DNA from: Flavobacterium sp. NRK1 | GTDB lineage: Bacteria; Bacteroidota; Bacteroidia; Flavobacteriales; Flavobacteriaceae | Assembly: GCF_024054175.1 (NCBI RefSeq) | Contig: NZ_JAMXLA010000001.1 | Coordinates: 2,197,165 to 2,261,164, forward strand | DNA: 64,000 bases | Reading direction: 5' to 3' | Shown: in pieces, positions 42,574-51,553 of the stretch | How positions within the stretch are numbered: the stretch's first letter is position 1 | How the letters are laid out: the number at the start of each line of letters is the position of its first letter | Made by a program: the position numbers and the translations under genes | Notes under the pieces: generated by a model | The model's input: only the letters and a program-made list of their open reading frames with translations | What the model was told of the DNA's origin: nothing | Database searches by the model: none

Positions 42574-43521
42574 TTACACTGCTTTTGCTTTCTCCGAAAA
42601 TGACATTCCGTTGAGTAATTCTTTACTTGTCATTTTTTTCTTACCGGGAAACTGAAGGGCGGTTATTTTTATATAACCATCCTGTGTAGCAACTTTTATT
42701 TCTTTTTTATCTATGATTATTGTGCCTGGTGTTTTATCATGGACTTCCTGCATAAATTCAGTTTCGTAAATCTTTACGTTCCATTCCTGCCCGTTATCTT
42801 TAAAAAAACACCATGCAGCAGGGTAGGGACTAAGTCCGCGAATAAGGTTATGTATTTCGGCTCCAGGTTTTGTCCAGTCTATTTTACAATTTTCGCGATT
42901 TAGCTTGTACGCGGTTTTAATATCGTCATCATTAGGCTGAATGGTGGTCTCAGCATTGCCATTCTCTATAAGGTTAAGCGTTTTAATAACAGCGTCTTTA
43001 CCTAAATCCATAAGGCGGTCATGCAACTGGCCTGCATTTTCATTTTCTCCTATTTCTAAAGACGATTTTAATATCATAGCACCGGTATCTATTTTATCAT
43101 CTATAAAAAAGGTAGTAACACCCGTAGTGGTTTCTCCGTTTATAATAGCCCAGTTAATAGGTGCTGCACCGCGATACTGTGGTAATAATGATGCATGAAG
43201 GTTAAAGGTGCCAAATTTTGGCATTTTCCATACTGCTTCAGGCAGCATCCTAAAGGCTACTACCACCTGTAGGTTAGCTTCAAGGCTTTTTAATTCGGCA
43301 AGAAACGCCTCGTCTTTAAGGTTAGTGGGCTGTAATAGTCGTAATCCTTTTTCAAGGGCATATTCTTTCACTGCCGAATATTTTATTTGTTGTCCGCGGC
43401 CGGCAGGTTTGTCGGCAGCAGTAATAACTCCAACAATATCGTAGTTATGCTGGTATATAGTGTCTAGTATCCCTACTGCAAATTCGGGAGTCCCCATAAA
43501 TACAATTCGTAAGCGTTCCAT
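42574..43521 (-). CDS. fmt: Methionyl-tRNA formyltransferase
   Basis: Formylates initiator Met-tRNA. MGTPEFAVGILD, the folate/formyl site FNLHASLLPQYRGAAPINWAI (Asn, His and downstream Asp in FFIDDKIDTGAMI) and a C-terminal OB-like domain are complete. Length 315 is normal. It is one base from the recQ stop, in the order recQ-fmt. Confidence 0.97.
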   Translation of the reverse strand: MERLRIVFMGTPEFAVGILDTIYQHNYDIVGVITAADKPAGRGQQIKYSAVKEYALEKGLRLLQPTNLKDEAFLAELKSLEANLQVVVAFRMLPEAVWKMPKFGTFNLHASLLPQYRGAAPINWAIINGETTTGVTTFFIDDKIDTGAMILKSSLEIGENENAGQLHDRLMDLGKDAVIKTLNLIENGNAETTIQPNDDDIKTAYKLNRENCKIDWTKPGAEIHNLIRGLSPYPAAWCFFKDNGQEWNVKIYETEFMQEVHDKTPGTIIIDKKEIKVATQDGYIKITALQFPGKKKMTSKELLNGMSFSEKAKAV

Positions 43522-43522
43522 T

Positions 43523-45415
43523 TTATTTTAGTATATATAAATTGTTGTTGTTTATTGTAATCCTGTTATTTTCCAGTAGTATCTGTAATGCAAAAATTGT
43601 TTCATCAGGAGTAAGCCCCAACTGCTCTTCCAGTTGTTTAGAGCTTTGTGCCGATTCTTTAAGCAATGCAAGTATGGCGTTTGCCGATTCCACCGGACTT
43701 GCCGGTTTTCGGTTTTTATTAATGCAGTAGGAGCAGATGCCACAGTCGGCATTATCTTTCTCATCAAAGTAATCCAGTATCTGTCTGCTTTTGCATTTAT
43801 TGTTGTTGGTAACATACTGTATGACTGCTTCAAACTGCGCGGCCTTTATTTCGTTCCGGGTTTCTAAAAATTTAGATATACGGTTTATAGTGTGCTCATC
43901 TTCTCTTACTTCATTAAAGGTAATAGAACTATCATTACCACTGCTTCGTAAAGTTATTATTTCTTTAGCTGCAAGCCGATGCAGCAGGTTTAAAAGCTGC
44001 TCTTCTGTAACTTTGGCCTTTTTGGTTATGAGGGTGGTATTTAATGCTGTTTCTATATCAAAAACACCTGTATAATTACGCAGTATAGCCAGTACCATCT
44101 CTTCATCGGCAGGATTAAGGCTCATGTAGCGCATTACCTCTTTACTGGGAATGATAAACTGAATGGTAACTTTTTCTGTAAATTGCTGCGATAGCGTTAG
44201 CACACCCTGCCTGTCCAAAAACTGAAGGGCATTATATGTTTTTGTTGCCGGTAGTTTATAGTGCAGGCAAAAGTTATTAAAGTTAAACTGATAGGTTTGA
44301 TCTATACCTTCGCCATAGGCAATCTGTAAAAAACTATTGAGTCTTAAATAGACTTCTTTAAGAAATTTTTTATCGGGTAGTACATCCAGAAACTGCTGTT
44401 TGCCAACTTTTACATCGGATGGATTCACCAATAGAACCCCAAAAGATTTCTGACCATTCCGCCCAGCACGTCCTGCCTCCTGATAATAGCTCTCCAGGTT
44501 TTCGGGAAGCTGTATATGTATTACCGTTTTTACATTTGCCTTGTCTATTCCCATACCAAAGGCATTTGTGGCAACAATAACCTGAGCTTTTTCTTTAATC
44601 CACGCGTCCATGTTGGCTTCTTTTTCTTTTTCCTTTAGTCCTCCGTGGTAAAAGGTAGCTTTAAAGCCTAAAGCCTGAAGCTGCGCGGCCATATCGTGAC
44701 ATGCCTTGCGGTTGCGCACGTATATTATAGATGGTTCGGTATTTTTGGTGAGTATTTGCTGTATGCGGTGGAGTTTGTCTTCAGTTTCAAACACCATATA
44801 AGCAAGGTTTTCGCGGGCGAAGGATTTTTTAAACAGGGTAGGAGTATCTAATCCTAATTGAGTGGTAATATCCTCCTGAACCCTTTGTGTTGCTGATGCG
44901 GTTAATGCCAGAAAAGGCACATGGGACAAATGTTTTTTTAAAGCCGAAATTTTCAGATAGGCAGGCCTGAAATCATGCCCCCATTGCGACACACAATGTG
45001 CTTCATCTACAGCAACAAGGTTTATGGGCAGTTCTTTAATACGCTCTATAACCCAGTCGGCCTGCAGCCTTTCGGGTGAAAGGTATAAAAACTTATAGTT
45101 ACCAAACATGCAATTATCCAGTAAATCGCTAAGCTCATCGGTAGAGATACCTCCTGTTAAGGCAATAGCTTTAATATTGCGTTCGGCAAGATTGGCAACC
45201 TGGTCTTTCATAAGGGCTACCAATGGTGAGATAACCAGGCAGAGCCCGTCTTTCATCATGGCAGGAACCTGAAAGCATACCGATTTGCCGCCACCGGTGG
45301 GCATAAGTGCAAAAGTATCTTTACCTTCAAATACCGATTGGATAATTTTATCCTGCGGTTCTCTAAAGGTATCGTGCTGCCAGTATTTTTTAAGGATATC
45401 GAGCGCCTGCTGCAT
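43523..45415 (-). CDS. recQ: ATP-dependent DNA helicase RecQ
   Basis: A 3'-5' DNA helicase of 630 residues. Walker A is MPTGGGKSVCFQVPA, motif II DEAH is in AVDEAHCVSQWGHDFR, motif VI is QEAGRAGRNGQ. The zinc site is at CKSRQILDYFDEKDNADCGICSYC. The C-terminal extension is short and winged-helix-like; I see no HRDC domain. It is followed by fmt with almost no gap. Confidence 0.96.
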   Translation of the reverse strand: MQQALDILKKYWQHDTFREPQDKIIQSVFEGKDTFALMPTGGGKSVCFQVPAMMKDGLCLVISPLVALMKDQVANLAERNIKAIALTGGISTDELSDLLDNCMFGNYKFLYLSPERLQADWVIERIKELPINLVAVDEAHCVSQWGHDFRPAYLKISALKKHLSHVPFLALTASATQRVQEDITTQLGLDTPTLFKKSFARENLAYMVFETEDKLHRIQQILTKNTEPSIIYVRNRKACHDMAAQLQALGFKATFYHGGLKEKEKEANMDAWIKEKAQVIVATNAFGMGIDKANVKTVIHIQLPENLESYYQEAGRAGRNGQKSFGVLLVNPSDVKVGKQQFLDVLPDKKFLKEVYLRLNSFLQIAYGEGIDQTYQFNFNNFCLHYKLPATKTYNALQFLDRQGVLTLSQQFTEKVTIQFIIPSKEVMRYMSLNPADEEMVLAILRNYTGVFDIETALNTTLITKKAKVTEEQLLNLLHRLAAKEIITLRSSGNDSSITFNEVREDEHTINRISKFLETRNEIKAAQFEAVIQYVTNNNKCKSRQILDYFDEKDNADCGICSYCINKNRKPASPVESANAILALLKESAQSSKQLEEQLGLTPDETIFALQILLENNRITINNNNLYILK

Positions 45416-45616
45416 AATTATTTTAAGTCAGCACGAAGTTAATAAGAATTTGGCACTTTTTTTGTTTGTACAACAGTATTAACAGCGCAAACTTTTTGAG
45501 TTTAAAATAGGGAGTAGCAGAGTGATAAATAATAATACTTTGTTAAACACTTTTTTTTATGTTAAAGCGTTGTATATATTTACAGGGAATGATATTAATG
45601 ATTAACGATTTGCACT

Positions 45617-45796
45617 ATGAAAAAGACATCACACTCAGCATTTAATAAGGCTCAGCTTATAACGGCAGGTAAAAAACGATACGTACACTATTTTGAATTT
45701 GCTAAAAAAGATGCCATAATAAAATATATTGAAATTACAGGCACCATTGCTATTGCTGTTATTGTAGTAGCAGGGTTATATGGTTTTTTCAATTAA
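45617..45796 (+). CDS. Small membrane protein, 59 residues
   Basis: A short gene of 60 codons (MKKTSHSAFNKAQLITAGKK...) with a basic N-terminal half and one C-terminal membrane helix (about residues 36-57, ITGTIAIAVIVVAGLYGFF). It has a TATATTTA box at 45575-45582 and is followed by a clean terminator, which supports that it is real. No family recognised. Confidence 0.65.
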   Translation: MKKTSHSAFNKAQLITAGKKRYVHYFEFAKKDAIIKYIEITGTIAIAVIVVAGLYGFFN

Positions 45797-45819
45797 AATT
45801 TTGAATTAATTTGGGTTAA

Positions 45820-45849
45820 AAAGGTACAGTGTTTTCTGTGCCTTTTTTT
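45820..45849 (+). terminator. Intrinsic terminator of the 59-residue gene
   Basis: A 10-bp stem with one G-U pair (AAAGGTACAG with CTGTGCCTTT) is followed by a T-run. Confidence 0.85.
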
Positions 45850-45904
45850 GTACCTACCATTCGTCAGGAAATAAGTTTAAACATTCAGCTGATATGTAAA
45901 TACA

Positions 45905-45941
45905 AGAAAAATAAAAGGCGCAGTTTTTTAAACCGCGCCCT
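45905..45941 (-). terminator. Intrinsic terminator of SRPBCC gene
   Basis: On the minus strand a GGCGC...GCGCC hairpin with an extra GTTT/AAAC inner pairing is followed by TTTTATTTTT. Confidence 0.75.
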
Positions 45942-45975
45942 TCAATCACAAATAGGAAATTGCACTATTGTATTT

Positions 45976-46788
45976 TTATGATGCTGAAACCTCAAGAGTA
46001 CCATTCTCAATATATTCTTTAAAACCTTTAATATCTTTTTCAAGCATATCCTCAAATTTTGAAGTAAAAAGTTTAGCTACAGCTTCTCCGGCTTTGCCTA
46101 GTGGTGCATGATAAGCAATACTTACTTCAATATCAGTTGTTGCGCCGTTAGAAATAAAAGCTACCTTTCCTGCATTATGCACGGTTGAACCCGGTAATGA
46201 CTGCCACGTTAAAAGTTCATTTGGTTTGTCTGATAATATTTCCGCTTTCCAGCTCAGAGTTCCTATGCCTCCTGGTATTCTTGCTTTCCATTTAGATGTT
46301 TGCTCATCAATTACCTCAACACTACTCAAATGTTTCATAAATTGCGGTAAGTTGCTAAGCTGTCTCCATGCTTTATATACTTCCTCAACAGGTTTATTTA
46401 TAGTGTACGAAGTTGTTATGCCAACGCTATTGCCTTTAAGCATACCTGTTTTATCTATCAGGTCATAGGCAGGGCAATAACCACTAATACCTCTAAAAAG
46501 CATAGTTCCTGCTGTTAGGCCTTCAAGTGTTTTTTTGGTTTTGCTTTTGTGGTTTTTTAGAGCATTGTATAATAAATAAGAACCTGCTGCAACCATTAGT
46601 ATACGTTCGGTTTTACTCATATTAACCCTTAAGCCTGGTATAATACTTTTTTTGTTTTTGTGGAGATAAGTATCAGCTTCTTCAGCGTTGGAAACAGAAG
46701 CATATCTGTTTGGATCGGTACCTGAAACGTCATATTTTGAAAAATTTTGTTTCGCCCCTTCTGTAATGGTGTTATTATTGGTTTCCAT
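45976..46788 (-). CDS. DUF2892-SRPBCC fusion protein
   Basis: A 270-residue protein. The N-terminal tail is followed by a DUF2892-like membrane segment (about residues 55-105, NMSKTERILMVAAGSYLLYNA...GISGYCPAYDLI) and then an SRPBCC/polyketide cyclase-like domain (about 125-260, VEEVYKAWRQLSNLPQFMKHL). Proteins of this type occur in many Bacteroidota; ligand and function are unknown. It has its own terminator. Confidence 0.82.
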   Translation of the reverse strand: METNNNTITEGAKQNFSKYDVSGTDPNRYASVSNAEEADTYLHKNKKSIIPGLRVNMSKTERILMVAAGSYLLYNALKNHKSKTKKTLEGLTAGTMLFRGISGYCPAYDLIDKTGMLKGNSVGITTSYTINKPVEEVYKAWRQLSNLPQFMKHLSSVEVIDEQTSKWKARIPGGIGTLSWKAEILSDKPNELLTWQSLPGSTVHNAGKVAFISNGATTDIEVSIAYHAPLGKAGEAVAKLFTSKFEDMLEKDIKGFKEYIENGTLEVSAS

Positions 46789-47085
46789 AATAGGTTTTTT
46801 TTATGTTTATTACTGATATTAAAGTTACTCAATATAAGTAGCTGGCTATGATAATGATATGGTAAAGTATTCTTAAGGTTGTTATAAATACTCGGCATTT
46901 ATAAAGCAGATGTCTAATTCTGATTATAAAATGTTATTAAGCTTCTGATTGTTTTAACCTCATTTTAGGATTTGGTCATAAATAAATGGTAAAGAGGCAG
47001 GGAATGCTATAGTTTCGCCTGTTTTATAATTAAATTTGATACACCTTCCTATATACTCAAACAGTATTACTTAAAAAATTTAGCT
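46789..47085. other. Divergent intergenic region with promoter
   Basis: 297 bases. On the plus strand there is a TAAATTTG box at 47031-47038, 47 bases before the DUF4468-like gene. I see no gene, repeat or terminator otherwise. Confidence 0.5.
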
Positions 47086-47580
47086 ATGAAAAAATTAATA
47101 TTCTCATTGCTGTTTGCCCTGCCTGTTATGGCACAGGATGGTTTTAAGAACGATAACGGCAACCTGGTTTGGCAATACACTTACCCGTCTGTAACTAATA
47201 TGCAGGCAATGATAGACAGCAAACCTGATTTGCAGGTTACTGCATTTATAAATGATACCTACACAGGATTGGTAAATAAGGTAAAAAACACCTGTACAGA
47301 AGGAAGCCCTGTTATGAGGAATGATTGCAGTTTTGATTTTGAAATTCGAAGTGAAAACGGTAATTATATTGCTGTTATAAGTAATATAAAAATTATAGAA
47401 GTTATGGGGCCTATGCGTGCCAGAACTATAGAAAGCCGTTGCGAAAAGTATTTTGTAGATGCGGCTCTGAAATTGAAAAAAGATGTGCGCACACAAAAGG
47501 ATATGAAATGCCTCGACAGTTTTTTAACTTCGGTCTTTTCAGACGCTATTACTACTACAGTAACCCTTTCTGCTAATTAA
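47086..47580 (+). CDS. Exported DUF4468-like protein
   Basis: A 164-residue exported protein (signal MKKLIFSLLFALPVMAQD). The body has the DUF4468-like pattern VWQYTYPSVTNMQAMI...DFEIRSENGNYIAVISNI, with four cysteines. Family assignment is moderate. Function unknown. Confidence 0.7.
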   Translation: MKKLIFSLLFALPVMAQDGFKNDNGNLVWQYTYPSVTNMQAMIDSKPDLQVTAFINDTYTGLVNKVKNTCTEGSPVMRNDCSFDFEIRSENGNYIAVISNIKIIEVMGPMRARTIESRCEKYFVDAALKLKKDVRTQKDMKCLDSFLTSVFSDAITTTVTLSAN

Positions 47581-47630
47581 TATAAAATTAAAGATTATGT
47601 TTCAAAGGTGCTTATTTAAGTGCTTTTGAT

Positions 47631-47706
47631 TCTGACCAAGGAAGAATCTCGTATAAGCTAAAAATAACTGAGATTCTTCACTTCATTGTATTACGTTCAG
47701 AATAAC
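47631..47706. repeat. MITE-like inverted repeat
   Basis: Arms ATTCTGA...GAAGAATCTC (47635-47650) and GAGATTCTTC...TTCAGAAT (47670-47704) are inverted around a 19-base centre. It resembles the small ATTCTGAACGAAGTGAAGAATCTC-type dispersed repeats of Bacteroidota. Confidence 0.6.
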
Positions 47707-47732
47707 ACCATTTAAGCAAATGATTTTAGACA

Positions 47733-47758
47733 TAAAAAAGCCATCCCTAAAGATGGCT
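47733..47758 (-). terminator. Intrinsic terminator of the small-protein pair
   Basis: A 7-bp stem (AGCCATC with GATGGCT) is followed on the minus strand by TTTTTT. Confidence 0.8.
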
Positions 47759-47789
47759 CACCAATAAAGTATTTATCAGTTTGTTTTAT

Positions 47790-48029
47790 TTATGATGCCG
47801 CCAGCGGCATTACATATATATTGTTCTTTTTAACTTCATCGGCAGTATCTTCTAATACTGGTACGCCAAGAATTTCAAAAGACCGGTATATCATGATGTT
47901 ATTTTCAGTGGCATATTCAGAGGCAACAGCATCATAATCGCGCGGATGCAATACTATTGCGTCGTTTTCGGTTAGATCGTGCTCTAAAATATATTCCTGT
48001 AAAGAATCGTAACTTATAGAGAGTCTCAT
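47790..48029 (-). CDS. Small LHP-motif protein B
   Basis: A 79-residue protein with the same layout as the 28.45 kb protein: YILEHDLTENDAIVLHPRDYDAV and later RSFEILGVPVLED. It lies 17 bases downstream of another member. Function unknown. Confidence 0.65.
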   Translation of the reverse strand: MRLSISYDSLQEYILEHDLTENDAIVLHPRDYDAVASEYATENNIMIYRSFEILGVPVLEDTADEVKKNNIYVMPLAAS

Positions 48030-48046
48030 AATTATTTGTATGAAAG

Positions 48047-48271
48047 TTAGTTAAATTTCACTTCAAGAACGTCAATTTCACCCTCACTAATTTCGTTGTT
48101 ATCGTCTGCAATAACATTTATTCCCGACACGCATAATGCCTTTGCTTTTTTCTTTCCTGTAGTTGCAAGTTTTTCAAAATTTGAAGGGTGCAGCATCAGC
48201 ATCACATTTTCACTTAAGGCATTTGTCAGAATAAAATTTTTGATTGTGGCTAAGTCAATTGTCTTTTTCAT
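48047..48271 (-). CDS. Small LHP-motif protein C
   Basis: A 74-residue protein, FILTNALSENVMLMLHPSNFEKL, then a basic KKKAKALC and GINVIADDNNE. It is the most diverged of the three but keeps the LHP motif at the same distance from the start. Same operon as protein B. Confidence 0.6.
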   Translation of the reverse strand: MKKTIDLATIKNFILTNALSENVMLMLHPSNFEKLATTGKKKAKALCVSGINVIADDNNEISEGEIDVLEVKFN

Positions 48272-48390
48272 AATGTATAGTTTTAGGTGGTTAGTGATAC
48301 AAAGATGAGCTATATACCTTTAAAAATATGATAACTAAATGCCAAAAAAATATTAAATGTTTTTAAGAAAATACTTAAGTTATTATTATT

Positions 48391-48496
48391 CAGTTAAAAG
48401 GAAAAGTTCCGTACACATGGTACGGAACTTAAGAATAATGATTAACAATTGCTATCCCCCAATAAAAATTGTTATCACACCAATAACTCAAAATTA
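48391..48496 (-). ncRNA. Candidate small RNA, member 2 of a repeated family
   Basis: The 332-base gap 48272-48603 has no gene. On the minus strand it contains a TAATTTTG box (48489-48496), GGGGGA (48455-48460) in the loop of an AACAATT/AATTGTT hairpin, ATCATTA (48436-48442), TTAAG and a perfect 11-bp stem (48404-48430) with TTTTCCTTTT. The plan is the same as at 34.2 kb. Confidence 0.5.
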
Positions 48497-48603
48497 TAAG
48501 CTATTTGATGCAACGTAAAATGAATAAAAATTAAGCTGCCAAAACAGCGTACTTTTACCTGTTTTTAATTAAATATTAAATAATTGTATTTAAAATCAAT
48601 GAT

Positions 48604-49611
48604 TTACATTTCGTTTTCAGGAAAAGGTAAATGTTTTTTTACAATCCCGTCTATAATTTCCTGTGTCATATCTTTATAATCTACAGGTATAGGCAGACCA
48701 TTTTCTAACCAGTCTTTAATAGCGGTATCGTATTTAGGTTTAAGGCTTTTAATAACCGGTACTCCCATTTGTGCCAGTGCTGCTGCATTAAGCTGTTGTT
48801 CGTACTGGTTTTTCATAGGTATAACCAGTAATTTTTTGCCAAGGTATAATGCTTCTGCAGGTGTTTCAAAGCCTGCACCGCATAAAACTCCTGCTGATGC
48901 CGCCATGCTTGCTGTAAACATCTGATTATTTATTGGCTGGACAATTATGTTTTTTTGTACGATCTCTTTTTTGTTGTGTTTAGAAAAAATATCCCACTTT
49001 ACATCTTTAAATTCCGATAGTCTTTTTATTAGTGTTTTGTCATCGTAAGAAGGTAAATAAACCGTGTAATGCCCTCCGTTTGTAACGGTGTGGTTTCGCA
49101 CCTGCTGGCGGATCACGGGAGTGAAAATATTTTCATTATCCCCATTAAAATGAAAGCCGTATTTTACATCAGCAGGAGCGTAGTGCTTCAGTATGAACCT
49201 GCCTGTTTTATCTGAGCTTTTAGGTAATGGATAGCGTGTATCTAATACTGCCGCCTGATGGCTTAACGCTATACAGGGTTTGTTTTTAAGGCTGCATGCC
49301 CAGGCAGAAACGGGTTCAAAATCGTTTATTACCAAATCATAATCTTCTACAGGCAGCTGTTTTATGCTTTTAAAAAGTTTGCGGGTGTCGGTTTTTGCAA
49401 AAGTTTTCCAAAGGTCTACTCCGCCTTTTTTTCCGAAAATAAAGCTAAGTCCTTTTAGTTCATATTTAACAGGGAAAGGAAGTTTAATATCACCCTGTAT
49501 GCCGCTAACAAGTATATCTACCTCGCCATGTTTCTGCAGGCACGGAATAATGTCTATGGCACGGCTCAGGTGACCGTTGCCGGTACCCTGTACTGCATAA
49601 AGAATTTTCAT
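48604..49611 (-). CDS. GT-B-fold glycosyltransferase (MurG/MJ1255-like)
   Basis: A 335-residue glycosyltransferase of the GT-B fold. GTGNGHLSRAIDI is the N-terminal glycine-rich motif, LVINDFEPVSAWA a second conserved site, and GVLCGAGFETPAEALYLGKKLLVIPM with YEQQLNAAAL the nucleotide-sugar-binding C-terminal part. It is probably a UDP-sugar enzyme acting on a lipid or protein. It lies 29 bases downstream of the GH1 gene. Confidence 0.88.
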   Translation of the reverse strand: MKILYAVQGTGNGHLSRAIDIIPCLQKHGEVDILVSGIQGDIKLPFPVKYELKGLSFIFGKKGGVDLWKTFAKTDTRKLFKSIKQLPVEDYDLVINDFEPVSAWACSLKNKPCIALSHQAAVLDTRYPLPKSSDKTGRFILKHYAPADVKYGFHFNGDNENIFTPVIRQQVRNHTVTNGGHYTVYLPSYDDKTLIKRLSEFKDVKWDIFSKHNKKEIVQKNIIVQPINNQMFTASMAASAGVLCGAGFETPAEALYLGKKLLVIPMKNQYEQQLNAAALAQMGVPVIKSLKPKYDTAIKDWLENGLPIPVDYKDMTQEIIDGIVKKHLPFPENEM

Positions 49612-49640
49612 GTTTTATAGTATTATAATTTGGGAGGGAT

Positions 49641-51005
49641 TTATTTCTCATCAGATAAAAAACGGCTGAACCACAAGCCCGACTGTTTTATTGTTCTTTG
49701 CTGTGTATCAAAATCTACGTGAATAAGACCAAAACGGGCATGGTAGCCTTCTGCCCATTCAAAATTATCCGTAAGGCTCCATACAAAATAACCGTGTACT
49801 TTAGCGCCTTCCTGTTTGGCTTTAAGCACTTGCTCTAAATGATCCTGTATGTATTTGGTACGCTGCGTATCGTTTACCTCACCATTAATTAGAGTGTCCG
49901 GAAATGCCGCTCCATTTTCGGTAATAATTATTTTTTTAATGGCATCGTACTTATTAAACTTTTTAAGAATATGGTATATAGCCGGCGGATATACTTCCCA
50001 TTTCATTTCGGTAATAAGCGGTACTTTACGTTTTTGTGCTGTTACCAGCCTTGCTCCTATATAAGGGGTAAGCATAGACGAACGTACTACTTCGCGGGTA
50101 TAGCATTGCAGGCCTATAAAATCAAAATCAAAAGCTATGTTGTCTAAATCACCCGGCAGTATATGGCGGTTAAGTTTATTGAGCACCGGTAAGTCATCCT
50201 GAGGATAACCCATGCCCAGTATAGGCTCTACAAATGTTCGGTTAAGTAATGTATCTACGCGTTTTGCGGCGGCTACATCGCGTTTTTTATCTGATGCAGG
50301 TTCTATGTGTGTACACGAAAAAGTAGTACCTATACTTGCATCAGGAAGAATTTCACGAAGTGTTCTTCCTCCCGCTGCGGTTGCCATAGTTACATGATGT
50401 AAAGCTTTAGAAAAGTTACTTAACCCTCTTTTACCCGGAGCATGCACACCTAAAAAATAGCCGGCTCCTGTAAATACAGATGGTTCATTCATTACCATCC
50501 AGTTTTTAACCCTGTCGCCAAAATTTTTCGCGCAAAGTGCAGTAAATTCGGTAAACCAGTTAATGCATTCGCGGTTTGTCCATCCGCCTTTAAGTTCAAG
50601 TGTATGAGGTAAGTCCCAATGGTATATAGTAACCCAGGGTTCAATACCGCATTTAAGCATGTGGTCTATAAGGTTATTATAATAATCTATACCGGCCTGG
50701 TTAACTGTTCCGGTGCCGTTAGGCAATAGTCTTGACCAGCTTATTGAAAACCTGAAATTAGGAATATTAAGCCGGTTAATAAGTTCAATATCTGTGTGGT
50801 AAGAAGCATAAAAATCACAGGCCGTTTTAGCATGATGACCACTTTTTATTTTGCCTTTCTGAGCTGTAAACACATCCCATATAGAAGGGCCTTTACCATC
50901 GGCATCATGAGATCCTTCAATTTGAAAGGCAGCCGTAGAGACTCCCCATTTGAAATCGTTTCCAAACTGTTCTTTATTCAATCCTGTACCATTTTCTAAC
51001 TCCAT
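49641..51005 (-). CDS. Glycoside hydrolase family 1 beta-glucosidase
   Basis: GH1 enzyme that cleaves beta-glucosides. Acid/base glutamate in VMNEPSVF, nucleophile in IIITENGAAF, and FKWGVSTAAFQIEGS at the N-terminus. No signal peptide, so it is cytoplasmic. ATG at 51005 follows an in-frame TTG. Length 454 is normal. A glycosyltransferase follows, so it may belong to a glycan-recycling group. Confidence 0.95.
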   Translation of the reverse strand: MELENGTGLNKEQFGNDFKWGVSTAAFQIEGSHDADGKGPSIWDVFTAQKGKIKSGHHAKTACDFYASYHTDIELINRLNIPNFRFSISWSRLLPNGTGTVNQAGIDYYNNLIDHMLKCGIEPWVTIYHWDLPHTLELKGGWTNRECINWFTEFTALCAKNFGDRVKNWMVMNEPSVFTGAGYFLGVHAPGKRGLSNFSKALHHVTMATAAGGRTLREILPDASIGTTFSCTHIEPASDKKRDVAAAKRVDTLLNRTFVEPILGMGYPQDDLPVLNKLNRHILPGDLDNIAFDFDFIGLQCYTREVVRSSMLTPYIGARLVTAQKRKVPLITEMKWEVYPPAIYHILKKFNKYDAIKKIIITENGAAFPDTLINGEVNDTQRTKYIQDHLEQVLKAKQEGAKVHGYFVWSLTDNFEWAEGYHARFGLIHVDFDTQQRTIKQSGLWFSRFLSDEK

Positions 51006-51209
51006 CAAAAAAGCAACTGTCTAATTTTTTGAGAAATACTAATGAAGGAAAGAAGATTGCATAGCTCTTAAAAAAAGCCATTCCTTAAAGGAGATAAGGT
51101 ATTTTAATATAAAAGATTTCATGCTTAAAGTTTTATGTAAAATAAAACCAGCAATATGAAATGGTAGTTATGGGAGGGTTAATAAAATATTAATTATCAA
51201 ACAATTGTG

Positions 51210-51494
51210 CTACCATACAATCATTTTCATAAAATAATCAACATCGTTAGAATGGCGTTCTTCATTAATATTAATGGCTATTATGGTGTAAGCCTCGGTT
51301 TCATGTTTTCCCTCAATTTCAAAGCTTGTACTTGCCTGATGGCGTTCTAAAAACTCTGCAACATCAAGATGTTCTGTTTCATGCTTAGGCAGTAGCACAA
51401 AATAATCTATAAGAGTGTCTTCTCCTTTAAATGTGGCTCTGCCTTCAAAGCTTTTAAGTTCTTCAAAAACATCTTTTGCGTCAAGGTACTTCAT
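51210..51494 (-). CDS. Small hypothetical protein
   Basis: A 94-residue acidic protein (MKYLDAKDVFEELKSFEGRA) with two His-rich repeats (KHETEHLDVAEF and KHETEAYTII). No family recognised. It lies between GH1 and the PfkB kinase genes on the same strand. Confidence 0.6.
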   Translation of the reverse strand: MKYLDAKDVFEELKSFEGRATFKGEDTLIDYFVLLPKHETEHLDVAEFLERHQASTSFEIEGKHETEAYTIIAININEERHSNDVDYFMKMIVW

Positions 51495-51553
51495 GATGTT
51501 GCGGTTTTTAGTTACTGGTTATTGTTTGCATGCTTCCAGATACCATGATCAAC

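Noticed and set aside
42541..42580. Fourth small-RNA locus near the fmt 3' end (TAAAATTTTG followed by GGGGG)
   Set aside because: The G run is at the end of fmt and no ATCATTA or terminator follows.
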